NCBI GenBank assembly: GCA_036794765.1 | Contig: DAIRGB010000001.1 | Coordinates: 32,019 to 96,018, forward strand | Direction: 5' to 3' | Length of the DNA stretch: 64,000 nt | DNA from: DAIRGB01 sp036794765 | Lineage (GTDB): Bacteria; Patescibacteriota; JAHJAL01 | Shown here: in pieces, positions 41,534-50,599 of the stretch | Position numbering within the stretch: position 1 is the stretch's first letter | Layout of the letters: every line of letters starts with the position of its first letter | Translations under genes and position numbers: made by a program | Notes under the pieces: model-generated | What the model was told of the DNA's origin: nothing | Seen by the model: the letters and a program-made list of their open reading frames with translations, nothing else | Databases searched by the model: none

Positions 41534-43219
41534 ATGGCAAAAAAAGATTATACAAACTGGGACAGAAAAGACTTAATTAAAGAGATTGAGCAACTTCGCA
41601 AACGCAAGAAATATGGGCTTGTTTGGGAAGAAAAGCCGGAAAATGTTGTTGAGCAATGCAAAACCGAATTACCAGTTTTAGAAGAAGTCAAAGACAAAGA
41701 AATAATTACCGATCCCGACAAACCAGTAAATTTATTGATTGAGGGCGACAATTATCATGCTCTTTCTGTCTTGAATTACACTCACAAAGGTAAAATTGAT
41801 GTTATTTATATTGATCCGCCATATAACACAGGGGCAAGAGATTGGAAATATAACAATGATTATGTTGATATAAATGATCAGTGGAGACATAGCAAATGGT
41901 TATCGTTCATGGAAAAAAGATTAAAGCTTGCCAAAAATCTGCTCAAAAAAAATGGTGTTTTAATTTGTACGATTGATAAAAATGAGCAAGCTAATCTCGG
42001 GGTTTTGTTGCAAGAAATTTTTAATGGAAAAGAAATAGTATGTGTTACGATCATCCATAATCCTGGCGGTATTCAAGGTAAAAACTTTTCTCATACAAAC
42101 GAATTTGCTTATTTTATTCATCCTCAAAATGGTAATTTTATATCAACTATTGCTAGAGATGATGTACCACCGACAGCTTTTCGAGATTGGGGAAAAGAAA
42201 GTTCAAAAAGAGAAGCGGCGAAAACTTGTTTTTATCCAATTTTAATTAAAGACGAATCTATAGTTGGATTTGGAGGAGTTTCTTTAGATGATTTTCACCC
42301 AAAAGGCTCAAACATATTACGAAAAGACGGAATTATTGAGGTTTACCCCGTTGATCAAAAAGGCGTTGAACGAAAATGGCGTTTTGGTCGAGAAACCGTT
42401 GAGGATATTAAGGAAGAGCTGATTTGCAAAAAGGTAAAAGGTAAATATTCAATATTCAGAGAGAAAAAAGATTATCGATGGAAAACTGTTTGGACTGAAA
42501 CAAAATACAATGCAAATGTATATGGAACAAAATTACTTAACAATATTATTGAAGCAAAATTTCCTTATCCCAAATCATTATATGCAGTAATGGATTGCGT
42601 AAAGGCAGTTATACACGATAAACAAAATTCAATAGTGTTAGATTTTTTTGCTGGATCTGGTACGACAGGTCACGCTGTTTTAGAACTTAACAAAACAGAT
42701 AACGGAAATCGAAAATTTATTTTGTGTACAAACAATGAAGACAACAACGGCGAAGGAACAAAAATAGCAGACGACATGTGCTATCCAAGAATAGAAAAAG
42801 TAATAAATGGCTATAAAGGTTTGCTAGACGGGAAAAAATACCAAGGCTTAAATGGAAATTTAAAATACTTTCGCACAACATTTGTATTTGCAGACCCAAC
42901 AGATAAAAACAAAATTGCTCTAACCGAAAAAGCAATGGAAATGCTTTGTGTAAAAGAGGATACTTTTGGAGAAGTAAAATCAACAAAGCAATACAAGATT
43001 TTCAGAAACAAGAAGCGATATACTGGCATTGTTTTTGATCATCAAGCGATAAATGATTTTAAAAAAGAAATTGCTAAGATTGACGGCAAATTCAGTCTTT
43101 ATATTTTCTCGCTTGGCGACGATACTTTTGATGAGGAGTTTGAAGATATGAAGAAGAAAGTAAAATTATCACCCATACCAGAGGCGATACTTCGAGTTTA
43201 TCGCAGAATATTTAAATAA
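41534..43219 (+). CDS. mod: type III restriction-modification methyltransferase (Mod)
   Basis: N6-adenine DNA methyltransferase of the beta class, 561 residues. The catalytic motif is IYIDPPYNTG (Asp94 to Tyr97). The SAM-binding motif DFFAGSGTT (from Asp370) follows later, which is the beta-group order. The region between them is the target-recognition domain, which fixes the sequence methylated; the target cannot be read here. It protects host DNA and specifies the restriction site for Res. Eleven bases separate it from res. Upstream TGGTAAAAT may be an extended -10. Confidence 0.93.
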   Translation: MAKKDYTNWDRKDLIKEIEQLRKRKKYGLVWEEKPENVVEQCKTELPVLEEVKDKEIITDPDKPVNLLIEGDNYHALSVLNYTHKGKIDVIYIDPPYNTGARDWKYNNDYVDINDQWRHSKWLSFMEKRLKLAKNLLKKNGVLICTIDKNEQANLGVLLQEIFNGKEIVCVTIIHNPGGIQGKNFSHTNEFAYFIHPQNGNFISTIARDDVPPTAFRDWGKESSKREAAKTCFYPILIKDESIVGFGGVSLDDFHPKGSNILRKDGIIEVYPVDQKGVERKWRFGRETVEDIKEELICKKVKGKYSIFREKKDYRWKTVWTETKYNANVYGTKLLNNIIEAKFPYPKSLYAVMDCVKAVIHDKQNSIVLDFFAGSGTTGHAVLELNKTDNGNRKFILCTNNEDNNGEGTKIADDMCYPRIEKVINGYKGLLDGKKYQGLNGNLKYFRTTFVFADPTDKNKIALTEKAMEMLCVKEDTFGEVKSTKQYKIFRNKKRYTGIVFDHQAINDFKKEIAKIDGKFSLYIFSLGDDTFDEEFEDMKKKVKLSPIPEAILRVYRRIFK

Positions 43220-43230
43220 TTGGAAAAACT

Positions 43231-45444
43231 ATGCAACTAAAAGATTATCAAAATACGGCTATAAAAAAACTTCTCACCAGAAGCAAGGAATTGTTGGCTC
43301 AAAGTGGCGAGAAGAAAGTTAATTTTAAAGCTCCGACTGGATCAGGTAAAACCATAATGACAGCGGAATTTTTGAAGCAACTTATTGATGATAAGGAAAT
43401 CAAAACCCCACTTTCGTTTATTTGGACTGCTCCTCGAAAACTACACAAGCAAAGCAAGGAAAAACTAGAAAAGTATTATGAGGATACAAGGGCTTTGGAA
43501 TGTTCCGACTTTGAAGACTTGACCGACAAGCAGATCGGGGAAAACGAAATTTTGTTTTTGAATTGGGAAAGCATAAACAAGAAAGATAAAAACACGATTG
43601 TTAAAGAAAACGAAAAGGAATTTTATCTCGGCAAAATTGTTGAGAACACGAAAGAAGAAGGGCGGGAAATTGTTTTAATAATTGATGAAAGCCACCACCA
43701 CGCCACCAGCAAAATTTCTCAAGACTTAATTTCTGACATTGCTCCAAGATTAACGATTGAAGTTTCCGCCACTCCTGTTATTGCAAATCCTGATGAGATT
43801 GTTTCCGTGCCTTTGGAAGATGTGAAGCTGGAAGGAATGATTAAAAAATCCGTTATTCTCAATCCAAATTTTAAAAATGTTTTATCAGGAGATAGTCTAA
43901 AAACCACACTTTCGGATGGAACAGATGTAATGGTGCTTGAAGAAGGCATAAAGAAACGAGCGGAAATTGCAAAGGCATACAAAGAAGCAGGAATTGATAT
44001 AAACCCGCTTTTACTTATTCAATTACCAGACCGAAAAACACAAGCGGAAGATCAAGTCAAAAATGATGTTGTGCGGATTTTGAAAGATAAATACGGAATG
44101 ACAACGGAAAACGGTAGACTGGCGATTTATTTATCAGAAGAAAAAGAAAATCTTGAAAACATCGCTAAGAATAATCACGAAACCGAAGTTTTGATTTTTA
44201 AGCAAGCAATCGCTTTAGGTTGGGATTGTCCTCGCGCTCATGTTTTGGTGCTTTTCAGAGATTGGAAGAGTCTTACATTTTCGGTTCAAACAGTCGGACG
44301 AATTATGCGTATGCCCGATCCAGACACAGGACACTATAAGCAAGAAATTCTGAATCATGGCTTTGTGTTTACAAATCTTGCTGATATTGAGATCAAGGAA
44401 GATATGGCAAGAAGCTATGTAACGATATATACCAGCCAAAGAATTGAAAACTATAAACCGATTAAGCTTGAATCAGTTTACCGCTTGCGACAAAGAGAAA
44501 AAACTCGTTTAAGCCCGAAATTTATCAATATCTTTTTAGATGAGGCTAAAAAATACAATCTCGAAAAGAAAATTGAAACCAAAGGGCAAAAACTAGAACA
44601 GTCTTTAATTTCTGATTATGAAGCGGAAGGCGTTGATAAACTGGCAAATGCGGAAATCAAAGGCAAAGCTAAGATCAACACCGAAAACGAAGTTGATTTA
44701 CAAAAGCTCTATGACTTTTTTGTAAAAAATAATCTGTCGCCTTTTTATCCCGAAGATCGCTCAATCGGTAGATTGAAAGAAGCAATTTATTACTTTTTTA
44801 GAATGCGTCTTGGTATGGAATATACCGACCGCTTTTCTGAAATAATCAATATTGTTTTAAGCCCGAAAAACAGCCAGCATTTTATTAATGTCATTGATAG
44901 CACGAAAGAAAAATACATTGCTGAAACACAAAAACGAGAAGCGGAACTACAAAAATCAACCGATTGGGAATTACCTGAAATATTGAACTACGGTGGAAAC
45001 TACACGGAGTTTAAAGCCAAATTATCAGCAATGAAGCCGTTTTATTACGACAACAAATGGAAAACCGAAGAAGCTTTTATAAAATTTCTTGAAAAATCGG
45101 ATCAAATTGAATGGTGGTTTAAGAACGGCGACCGAGATGCGACGTTTTTTGCAGTGCCTTACATTGAGAATGACGAGCAAAAACCTTTTTATGTTGACTT
45201 CATCGTGAAGTTTAAAGATGGGAAAATAGGTTTATTTGATACGAAAAGCGGAAACACAATCAAAGACGCGCGAGAAAAAAGCGATGGTTTGCAAGAATAC
45301 ACAAAAAAGCACAAAAACATTTCCGGCGGAATTGTGGCGAACACAAATTCCAAAGATTTTACCGGTCGTTGGATGTGCTACAAAGAGCAAGGAACGGAAC
45401 TTAACCCCGATGACTTTTCTAATTGGGAATTATTGGAAATATAA
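43231..45444 (+). CDS. res: type III restriction subunit (Res) helicase-nuclease
   Basis: 737 residues. SF2 helicase motifs: APTGSGKT (motif I, near residue 34-41), LIIDESHHHA (motif II, Asp152 to His155), VSATPV (III), and TVGRIMRMP (VI). The C-terminal nuclease domain has FYVDFIVKF and LFDTKSG, a PD-(D/E)XK pattern around residues 655-680. Res uses ATP to move on DNA and cuts when two sites are met. It is shorter than the best known Res proteins (about 970 residues). The stop is followed two bases later by the OLD gene. Confidence 0.93.
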   Translation: MQLKDYQNTAIKKLLTRSKELLAQSGEKKVNFKAPTGSGKTIMTAEFLKQLIDDKEIKTPLSFIWTAPRKLHKQSKEKLEKYYEDTRALECSDFEDLTDKQIGENEILFLNWESINKKDKNTIVKENEKEFYLGKIVENTKEEGREIVLIIDESHHHATSKISQDLISDIAPRLTIEVSATPVIANPDEIVSVPLEDVKLEGMIKKSVILNPNFKNVLSGDSLKTTLSDGTDVMVLEEGIKKRAEIAKAYKEAGIDINPLLLIQLPDRKTQAEDQVKNDVVRILKDKYGMTTENGRLAIYLSEEKENLENIAKNNHETEVLIFKQAIALGWDCPRAHVLVLFRDWKSLTFSVQTVGRIMRMPDPDTGHYKQEILNHGFVFTNLADIEIKEDMARSYVTIYTSQRIENYKPIKLESVYRLRQREKTRLSPKFINIFLDEAKKYNLEKKIETKGQKLEQSLISDYEAEGVDKLANAEIKGKAKINTENEVDLQKLYDFFVKNNLSPFYPEDRSIGRLKEAIYYFFRMRLGMEYTDRFSEIINIVLSPKNSQHFINVIDSTKEKYIAETQKREAELQKSTDWELPEILNYGGNYTEFKAKLSAMKPFYYDNKWKTEEAFIKFLEKSDQIEWWFKNGDRDATFFAVPYIENDEQKPFYVDFIVKFKDGKIGLFDTKSGNTIKDAREKSDGLQEYTKKHKNISGGIVANTNSKDFTGRWMCYKEQGTELNPDDFSNWELLEI

Positions 45445-45446
45445 TT

Positions 45447-47258
45447 ATGAGAGTAAAATATCTTACAATTCGGAATTTTCGTGGCATAGACAAATTGGAA
45501 AATTTGGAAATTTCTAATTTAAACACTTTTGTTGGAAAGAATGATGCTGGCAAATCAGCAATCCTTAGAGCATTAGCGTGTTTTTTTGATGTAAAGAAAT
45601 TTGATACAAAGGATGTTTTTAAAGGAAAACAAGATGATGACGTAACTTCCATAGAAATATCTTTTGAACCGTCAGTTGAAATTGATGATCTTGCTTTAGA
45701 CAGCAGAAAACTGATTACGATTAAAAAAGAATTTGTCGTTGTTAATGGTAAAGCAAAACCATCTGAATACTACTTATCTAATGACTACACTGATGAAAAA
45801 TATCAAAATCTTTGGAATAAAAAGGAACAAGATTTAAATCAAACCATTTCTGATCTTGGCGAAGAGCCAAACAAATCAGGACGAGGTAAGAAAAATATAA
45901 TTCGAATAGAACAAATCAAAACGGCACTCGCAAGCAATACTAGGGTGGACATTTACCATGAACTTGTAGACTTTTTAAAAAACATTGAAAAAACCTACAA
46001 AATCAGTTTGCCTGAATACTCCCTTTTTGACGCCGAACAAGATTTGAATATTGAAGCGACAAATTTTCAATCTCAATTTAAGCCGATTATTTCAGCATAT
46101 TTTGAAACCACGAAAAACAAAACCGCAGAAATTGAGGAGGGTCTAAAAAAAGACTTAGCGACTGAATTTGAAGAGATTAGAAAGTATATGACAAAAAATG
46201 TTTCTGGGTTGAAAAAACTTAATCCTACAACGGATTTTGATTGGTCCAAATCGTTAAAAAAGTTTGATTTAAACTTGGAATTTGAGGGACAGAATTTTGA
46301 TGTTCCAATTTCTCACAAAGGTACTGGCTTTAAAAGATTGCTAATGGTTGCGTATTTTGAATATTTAGCAAACAAGAAAAGCATAAAAAATCAAATTTTT
46401 GCCATTGAAGAGCCAGAAACATATCTTCATCCCTCTGCACAACAAGACCTTTTAAACTCTATTGTACGAATTTCTGAAGATTCACAATTTTTCCTAACAA
46501 CACATTCACCAGTTTTTGCGGGAGCAACTGACGGAAAAAATTCAATTTTAGTTACAAAAGATAAATTTGGGATATCTCATTATTCAAGAGAAAAACAAAA
46601 TATTATAGACCAAATTATAAATGAGCTGGGAATAAGACCTGATTATAATCTTTTAAAAGAGATTAAGTACTTAATTTTTGTCGAGGGTGTTGACGACATT
46701 CATTTTTTAAAAACATATGCAAAAACCGTACTTAGCAAAGATTTAGAGGATGATAAAATACTTTGTGTTATTGGTGGGGGCTCATCATTAAAAAATTATG
46801 CTGATTTAGATTTGTTTAAAAAATTGAAAAATGGTACTAATCTTTATGCCGTTTTTCTGGATGGCGACAATGGAGATGATTGTAAACAAAAAGAAAAGAA
46901 TCAAATTGAAACCAAATGCAAAAATGACAGTGCCTTGTTTAAAAAATTATCGAAAAAAGAGATCGAAAATTATTGTCATCCTGAAAAAATCAAAAATTGT
47001 ATTATTGATAGTATAAGAAAAAAAGAGGGCACTGAAACAAAAAATCCAATAATTTCAAAGATTGATGAAATGGCAATAATAATTAATGCGGATACTGATG
47101 TAGAAAAATATCTAAAAGAACAAGAAGTATGTAAAAATTTTAAGAACGGTTTAAATGTTGAAGTCTTTAATGAAATGACAAAAGAAGAGTGGGGAGAGAC
47201 AGATTCAAATAATGAAATTAAAGATTTTATTGAAGCAATTTATACAAAAATACAATAA
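45447..47258 (+). CDS. OLD-family ATPase-TOPRIM nuclease
   Basis: 604 residues from the ATG at 45447. ABC-type ATPase: Walker A GKNDAGKS (Gly30 to Ser37), Walker B and signature region FAIEEPETYLHPSAQQ, and TTHSPVFAGA (H-loop). A TOPRIM nuclease domain follows: YLIFVEGVDDIHFL, VIGGGSS and AVFLDGDNGDD. OLD nucleases act in phage defence alone or with partners (Gabija GajA is one). Here the gene is only two bases behind res, so it belongs to the same operon as a type III system. This suggests joint action, but direct evidence is lacking. Confidence 0.9.
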   Translation: MRVKYLTIRNFRGIDKLENLEISNLNTFVGKNDAGKSAILRALACFFDVKKFDTKDVFKGKQDDDVTSIEISFEPSVEIDDLALDSRKLITIKKEFVVVNGKAKPSEYYLSNDYTDEKYQNLWNKKEQDLNQTISDLGEEPNKSGRGKKNIIRIEQIKTALASNTRVDIYHELVDFLKNIEKTYKISLPEYSLFDAEQDLNIEATNFQSQFKPIISAYFETTKNKTAEIEEGLKKDLATEFEEIRKYMTKNVSGLKKLNPTTDFDWSKSLKKFDLNLEFEGQNFDVPISHKGTGFKRLLMVAYFEYLANKKSIKNQIFAIEEPETYLHPSAQQDLLNSIVRISEDSQFFLTTHSPVFAGATDGKNSILVTKDKFGISHYSREKQNIIDQIINELGIRPDYNLLKEIKYLIFVEGVDDIHFLKTYAKTVLSKDLEDDKILCVIGGGSSLKNYADLDLFKKLKNGTNLYAVFLDGDNGDDCKQKEKNQIETKCKNDSALFKKLSKKEIENYCHPEKIKNCIIDSIRKKEGTETKNPIISKIDEMAIIINADTDVEKYLKEQEVCKNFKNGLNVEVFNEMTKEEWGETDSNNEIKDFIEAIYTKIQ

Positions 47259-47336
47259 AGTGTTTTCGGTTGGGGTATTTCACTTCTGGCACCCCTCTGC
47301 GCACTGCAAAACACCACATATACGCAAACGTTATGC
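47259..47336 (+). repeat. folded GC-richer flank downstream of the restriction operon
   Basis: GTGTTTT 47260-47266 pairs with AAAACAC 47308-47314; inside, GGGGT 47272-47276 pairs with ACCCC 47291-47295. A GTTATGC motif at 47330-47336 resembles a recombination core site of integron cassettes but departs from the GTTRRRY consensus. The stretch is clearly less AT-rich than its surroundings. Confidence 0.35.
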
Positions 47337-47399
47337 ACAATCTCTATCTTTACTCTTAAAGTAAAAAAAGAATAATTTCGTTATAAAACTACTTAATTT

Positions 47400-48392
47400 A
47401 TGAAGGCAACGAAGACAATAAATAAATTACATTTTGACGATTTATCTTTTTCTAGATTTGAAGATATGTGTGTTCAAATTGTCTATCGTATGGATAACTG
47501 GAGAACCATCCAACATTTTGGAAGAAAAGGCAAAGAAAAAGGTTTGGATATTTTTACTGAAAAAGATAATAATAAGATAATTGAAAAATGGTATATCCAA
47601 TGTAAAAGATATAAAAATATCAGCAAGTCGCAAATAAAAATTATCATTGACGAACTTATTGAACAAAATAATGAAAAACCAGATAAATATTTGCTTATCT
47701 TGGCATGCGATGTTTCTAGAGAAGTATTTGAATATTATCAAAAATATGCCTCAAGTACTGGTATTGGTTGTGTTGATATGATTACTGCTTCGACTCTTGA
47801 AACAATTTTATACGACCAGCATCCTGATATTTTGTATACGTTTTTTGGAATAAATATTATGAATAAACGTATTGCAACGGTAGCAAGAATTAGAAGAAGA
47901 TTAAGAATGAAACAAAAATTTCAAAATAGTTTTAGGGGCATCGAAAGGGGGAGAAGCATAATAATTAGAGATGTACATCGTGATTATGTTTATCCTGATA
48001 GCAATCCAGAAATTAAAGGAGTTTATCCTTGGTTTAAAGTGGAATACAAAAGCTTATATCATCGAGGTGTATCATGTTATATAGGGGTTGTCGAAATAAT
48101 TTTTAATAAAGAAGGCTGGTGGCAGCTGTCAAGATATAATGAAGAAATTCCTACGGGGTTTAGTCGCATGAACGCTTTGCAAGTTGGTAATATTCCTTTT
48201 GACAATATAGTTGACTTAGATGTTGGCGGGGATGAATATTATCCTTATCCTCATATTTTTTGCGAATTTAATAATCTCGGAGAACCATATGAAAAAATAT
48301 GGTATGAACCATGGCATGAAAATGGAGAATATGTTTTTCCTTTTCCAGAAGATAAGATGATTGAAAAACAGGAAATTAAAAAAATATCTTAA
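47400..48392 (+). CDS. Mrr-like nuclease fused to an unknown C-terminal domain
   Basis: 330 residues. Residues 12-140 form a restriction-endonuclease-like (Mrr/PD-(D/E)XK) domain: FEDMCVQIVYRM, GRKGKEKGLDIF with Asp50, and WYIQCKRYK with Gln67-Cys68-Lys69, then a helical lobe ending YDQHPDILYTFFG. The C-terminal half (about residues 170-330) is Trp/Tyr-rich (FKVEYKSLYHRGVSCYIGVV, WWQLSRYNEE, YYPYPHIFCEFN, IWYEPWHENG) and looks like a beta-rich binding domain that I cannot assign. It probably senses or binds a target while the N-terminal part cuts DNA. It follows the Mod-Res-OLD operon by 141 bases, consistent with a defence cluster. Confidence 0.75.
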   Translation: MKATKTINKLHFDDLSFSRFEDMCVQIVYRMDNWRTIQHFGRKGKEKGLDIFTEKDNNKIIEKWYIQCKRYKNISKSQIKIIIDELIEQNNEKPDKYLLILACDVSREVFEYYQKYASSTGIGCVDMITASTLETILYDQHPDILYTFFGINIMNKRIATVARIRRRLRMKQKFQNSFRGIERGRSIIIRDVHRDYVYPDSNPEIKGVYPWFKVEYKSLYHRGVSCYIGVVEIIFNKEGWWQLSRYNEEIPTGFSRMNALQVGNIPFDNIVDLDVGGDEYYPYPHIFCEFNNLGEPYEKIWYEPWHENGEYVFPFPEDKMIEKQEIKKIS

Positions 48393-48468
48393 CACAATTA
48401 TTTTCGAAGAATTTGAGAAGATAGTTTATATATAATAAGATTTAATAATTGGATATTTGGAATAAATA

Positions 48469-48675
48469 ATGTATCAGATAACCAAAGAAAAATTAGATGA
48501 GTTTAAAACTATGTTGAAAAAACATACTGGAAAAGAATGTTCTGATGAAGAAGCTCATGAAACTTTTCAGAAACTACTTTCCTTGTATTGGGTTTTGTAT
48601 AGTAAACCTTTAAGTCAAGGAGAGAGCGAGAGAATGAAAAAGTATCTTACAGAAAAATATGGAGACAAGTGGTAG
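48469..48675 (+). CDS. small 68-residue helical protein
   Basis: Helical protein with the core EKLDEFKTMLKKHTGKECSD and EEAHETFQKLLSLYWVLYS, followed by a basic C-terminal helix. The two-helix pattern (amphipathic helix, Cys/Leu-Ser-x-Glu turn, second helix) resembles the protein at 38141. It is the last gene of A-rich composition before the host base pattern resumes, so it may mark the right edge of the element. Function unknown. Confidence 0.65.
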   Translation: MYQITKEKLDEFKTMLKKHTGKECSDEEAHETFQKLLSLYWVLYSKPLSQGESERMKKYLTEKYGDKW

Positions 48676-49005
48676 TTAGATATTGGAATGAATCTGGTTT
48701 TGTTGGATGTAAAATTGTCTTAGAATATCTTTGATGGTTTTTAAGAGTAGGGCAGGGTATTTGATAGATTCTATCCATGAATACGTTCTAAAATCGTTCC
48801 AGACGGCGAGTTTTGGTTTTCCAGATTGAGTAAATTTGGGATTTATTCGATGGCGAGTTGGGTCGATGTTTGTGGTTTTTGGGAGAGATGGTTGAGGTAA
48901 AAGAAGTATAGATTTTCTAATTGCATGGTTTTTAAACTGTGCTTTTTTGATGTTAAATAAGTTATGATGGAAGGGAATGAGAAAGCGATATTTTAAAGAG
49001 GGAAG
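48676..49005 (-). other. long open frame without a start codon, possible gene remnant
   Basis: On the minus strand 109 codons are open between stops, reading for example RFLIPFHHNLFNIKKAQFK and KPKLAVWNDFRTYSWIESIK, with no ATG, GTG or TTG. It lies where host base composition resumes. It may be the remains of a gene damaged near the element end, or chance. Otherwise the 48.68-49.01 kb stretch shows no gene. Confidence 0.3.
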
Positions 49006-49011
49006 TTAAAT

Positions 49012-49962
49012 ATGTTTTCACATATTTTAATATACGTGTTGTCTTTTGTGGCGATTTGGCTTGGTTCCGGTTTGGCGATAAAGTCGGTAGAAAAAATATC
49101 CCGATCTTTGAGGGCTTCGGCGTTCGTGGTTTCGTTTTTTGTTTTGGGATTATTTACTTCAGTTAGTGAGTTGTCTGTGGGAGTTAATTCGTTGATAAAG
49201 GGTGATCCGGAGATCTTGATTGGTAATTTGATTGGGGCTTCGATTGTAATTTTTTTGTTGTTGGTGCCTTTGTTGGCCTTGGTTGGTAATTCGATACGAA
49301 TTAATCAGGAGTTTAGAGGGAGAAATTTGTCATCTTCTCTTTTGGTGATTGTTTTACCTGTTTTGTTGGTGATGGATGGTAAGGTTGATAGAATTGATGG
49401 TTTGGTGGCGATGGTTTTCTATGGGTTTTTGTTGTTAACAATGCGTTCGGGAAAAAAATTGATAGAAAAGATTAAAAAAGTAAAATTTGAGACCGGGACC
49501 AGGTTGGGTATGGAGTTGTTGAAAATCGGTTTTGGCGTGGTGATTATTTTTTTGGGGAGCAAATATTTGGTTGAACAGACTTTGTATTTTTCCGAGTTAT
49601 TAAAAATATCGCCGTTTGTAATTGGTTTGTTGTTGTTGGCTTTAGGCACCAATATTCCTGAGTTATCTTTGGTGGTTAGAACGGTTTTTGGGAGTAATCG
49701 CCAGGTAGTGTTTGGCGATTATATCGGTTCGGCTGCTTTTAATTCATTTTTGTTTGGTTTGTTGACTTTTATAAATGGTCAGACTATTTTTTTGGCAAAA
49801 AGTTATGTGGTTAGTTTGGTATGCTTAATTATTGGTTTGTTGTTGTTTTTTGTATTTGCCAGGACAAAAAATACCCTTTCCCGTAAAGAAGCTTTATTAT
49901 TATTGTTTATGTATTTGTTGTTTGTAGTAACTGAGATAGTAGTTAGTGGTTATGTTGGATAA
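49012..49962 (+). CDS. CaCA-family sodium/calcium exchanger-like protein
   Basis: 316 residues with about ten membrane segments in two inverted halves. The first alpha repeat contains GNLIGASIVIFLLLVPL and the second contains LALGTNIPELSLVVRT followed by GDYIGSAAFNSFLFG. These match the alpha-repeat pattern of calcium/cation exchangers (GNxxGS and ExP). It probably exports calcium in exchange for sodium or protons. The end overlaps a possible upstream start of the deformylase gene. Confidence 0.85.
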   Translation: MFSHILIYVLSFVAIWLGSGLAIKSVEKISRSLRASAFVVSFFVLGLFTSVSELSVGVNSLIKGDPEILIGNLIGASIVIFLLLVPLLALVGNSIRINQEFRGRNLSSSLLVIVLPVLLVMDGKVDRIDGLVAMVFYGFLLLTMRSGKKLIEKIKKVKFETGTRLGMELLKIGFGVVIIFLGSKYLVEQTLYFSELLKISPFVIGLLLLALGTNIPELSLVVRTVFGSNRQVVFGDYIGSAAFNSFLFGLLTFINGQTIFLAKSYVVSLVCLIIGLLLFFVFARTKNTLSRKEALLLLFMYLLFVVTEIVVSGYVG

Positions 49963-49996
49963 ATTTGAAATATTAATTTTTTTAATAGTAAAAAAA

Positions 49997-50545
49997 ATGG
50001 GAGAAAAAAAGATTGAGATTATTCAAATTGGCAATCCTGTTTTGCGGCAAGTAGCAAAAAAAGTGGTTGATATCAAAATAGATAAAATTGAAACAATAGT
50101 TAGTGGTTTGACAAAAGTAATGTTGGAAAATGATTTGATTGGGATAGCTGCTCCTCAGATTGGTGTAAGCGAGAGAATATTTTTGACACAGTTACGGACG
50201 ACCAGAGCTCGAAAGAAGGTGAAAAGTAATGAAAAAAATGAGTTGAAGGTATTTATTAATCCGGAGATTGTTGGATTTTCTGAAGAGTTGGTGGAAATGT
50301 GGGAGGGGTGTGGAAGTGTGGCGGAGTCCAATTTTTTTGTACCGGTGATTAGACCAAAATTTGTTTCTGTTAGGGCGTTTGATAAAAATGGTCGCGAATT
50401 TACGATTACGACTGATGGTTTATTGGCTAGGGTTATTCAACATGAGTTTGATCATTTGGAGGGTATATTATTTATTGATCGTCTCTGTGATTTTGCTCGG
50501 GCGATGAGTGCCGGGGAGTATTATAAGATGGTGAAAAATAAGTAA
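49997..50545 (+). CDS. def: peptide deformylase
   Basis: Removes formyl groups from nascent proteins. 182 residues from the ATG at 49997; a GTG at 49946 inside the exchanger gene is less likely. All three family motifs are present: GIAAPQIG, EGCGS (Cys metal ligand) and QHEFDHLEG with the two His metal ligands and catalytic Glu. The usual EGCLS has Gly in place of Leu. The two genes flanking it are unrelated. Confidence 0.93.
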   Translation: MGEKKIEIIQIGNPVLRQVAKKVVDIKIDKIETIVSGLTKVMLENDLIGIAAPQIGVSERIFLTQLRTTRARKKVKSNEKNELKVFINPEIVGFSEELVEMWEGCGSVAESNFFVPVIRPKFVSVRAFDKNGREFTITTDGLLARVIQHEFDHLEGILFIDRLCDFARAMSAGEYYKMVKNK

Positions 50546-50599
50546 TGTTATATGATAGATAGTGTGTGTAAAATGGATATATTAGATAAAAATTGAGAT

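Larger units (their letters stand above)
34849..48675. mobile_element. integrated element beside tRNA-Gln (right end approximate)
   Basis: Left end: a large serine recombinase gene whose last codons run into tRNA-Gln, the classic position of an integrase beside its attachment site. Contents: a RepA-like ATPase, a terminase-like HTH protein, small unknown genes, three small envelope proteins, a type III restriction-modification pair, OLD and Mrr-like nucleases. The coding strands are A-rich and lack the G/T-rich + strand typical of the flanks. The G/T-rich pattern resumes after 48675. I looked for a repeat of the tRNA 3' end at the right side and found none, so the right boundary rests only on gene content and composition. 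Confidence 0.7.

Noticed and set aside
48676..49011. attR copy of the tRNA-Gln 3' end at the right boundary
   Set aside because: I searched for TTCGAATCC and TCCCGGA around 48-49 kb and found neither. Large serine recombinases need only a very short shared core.
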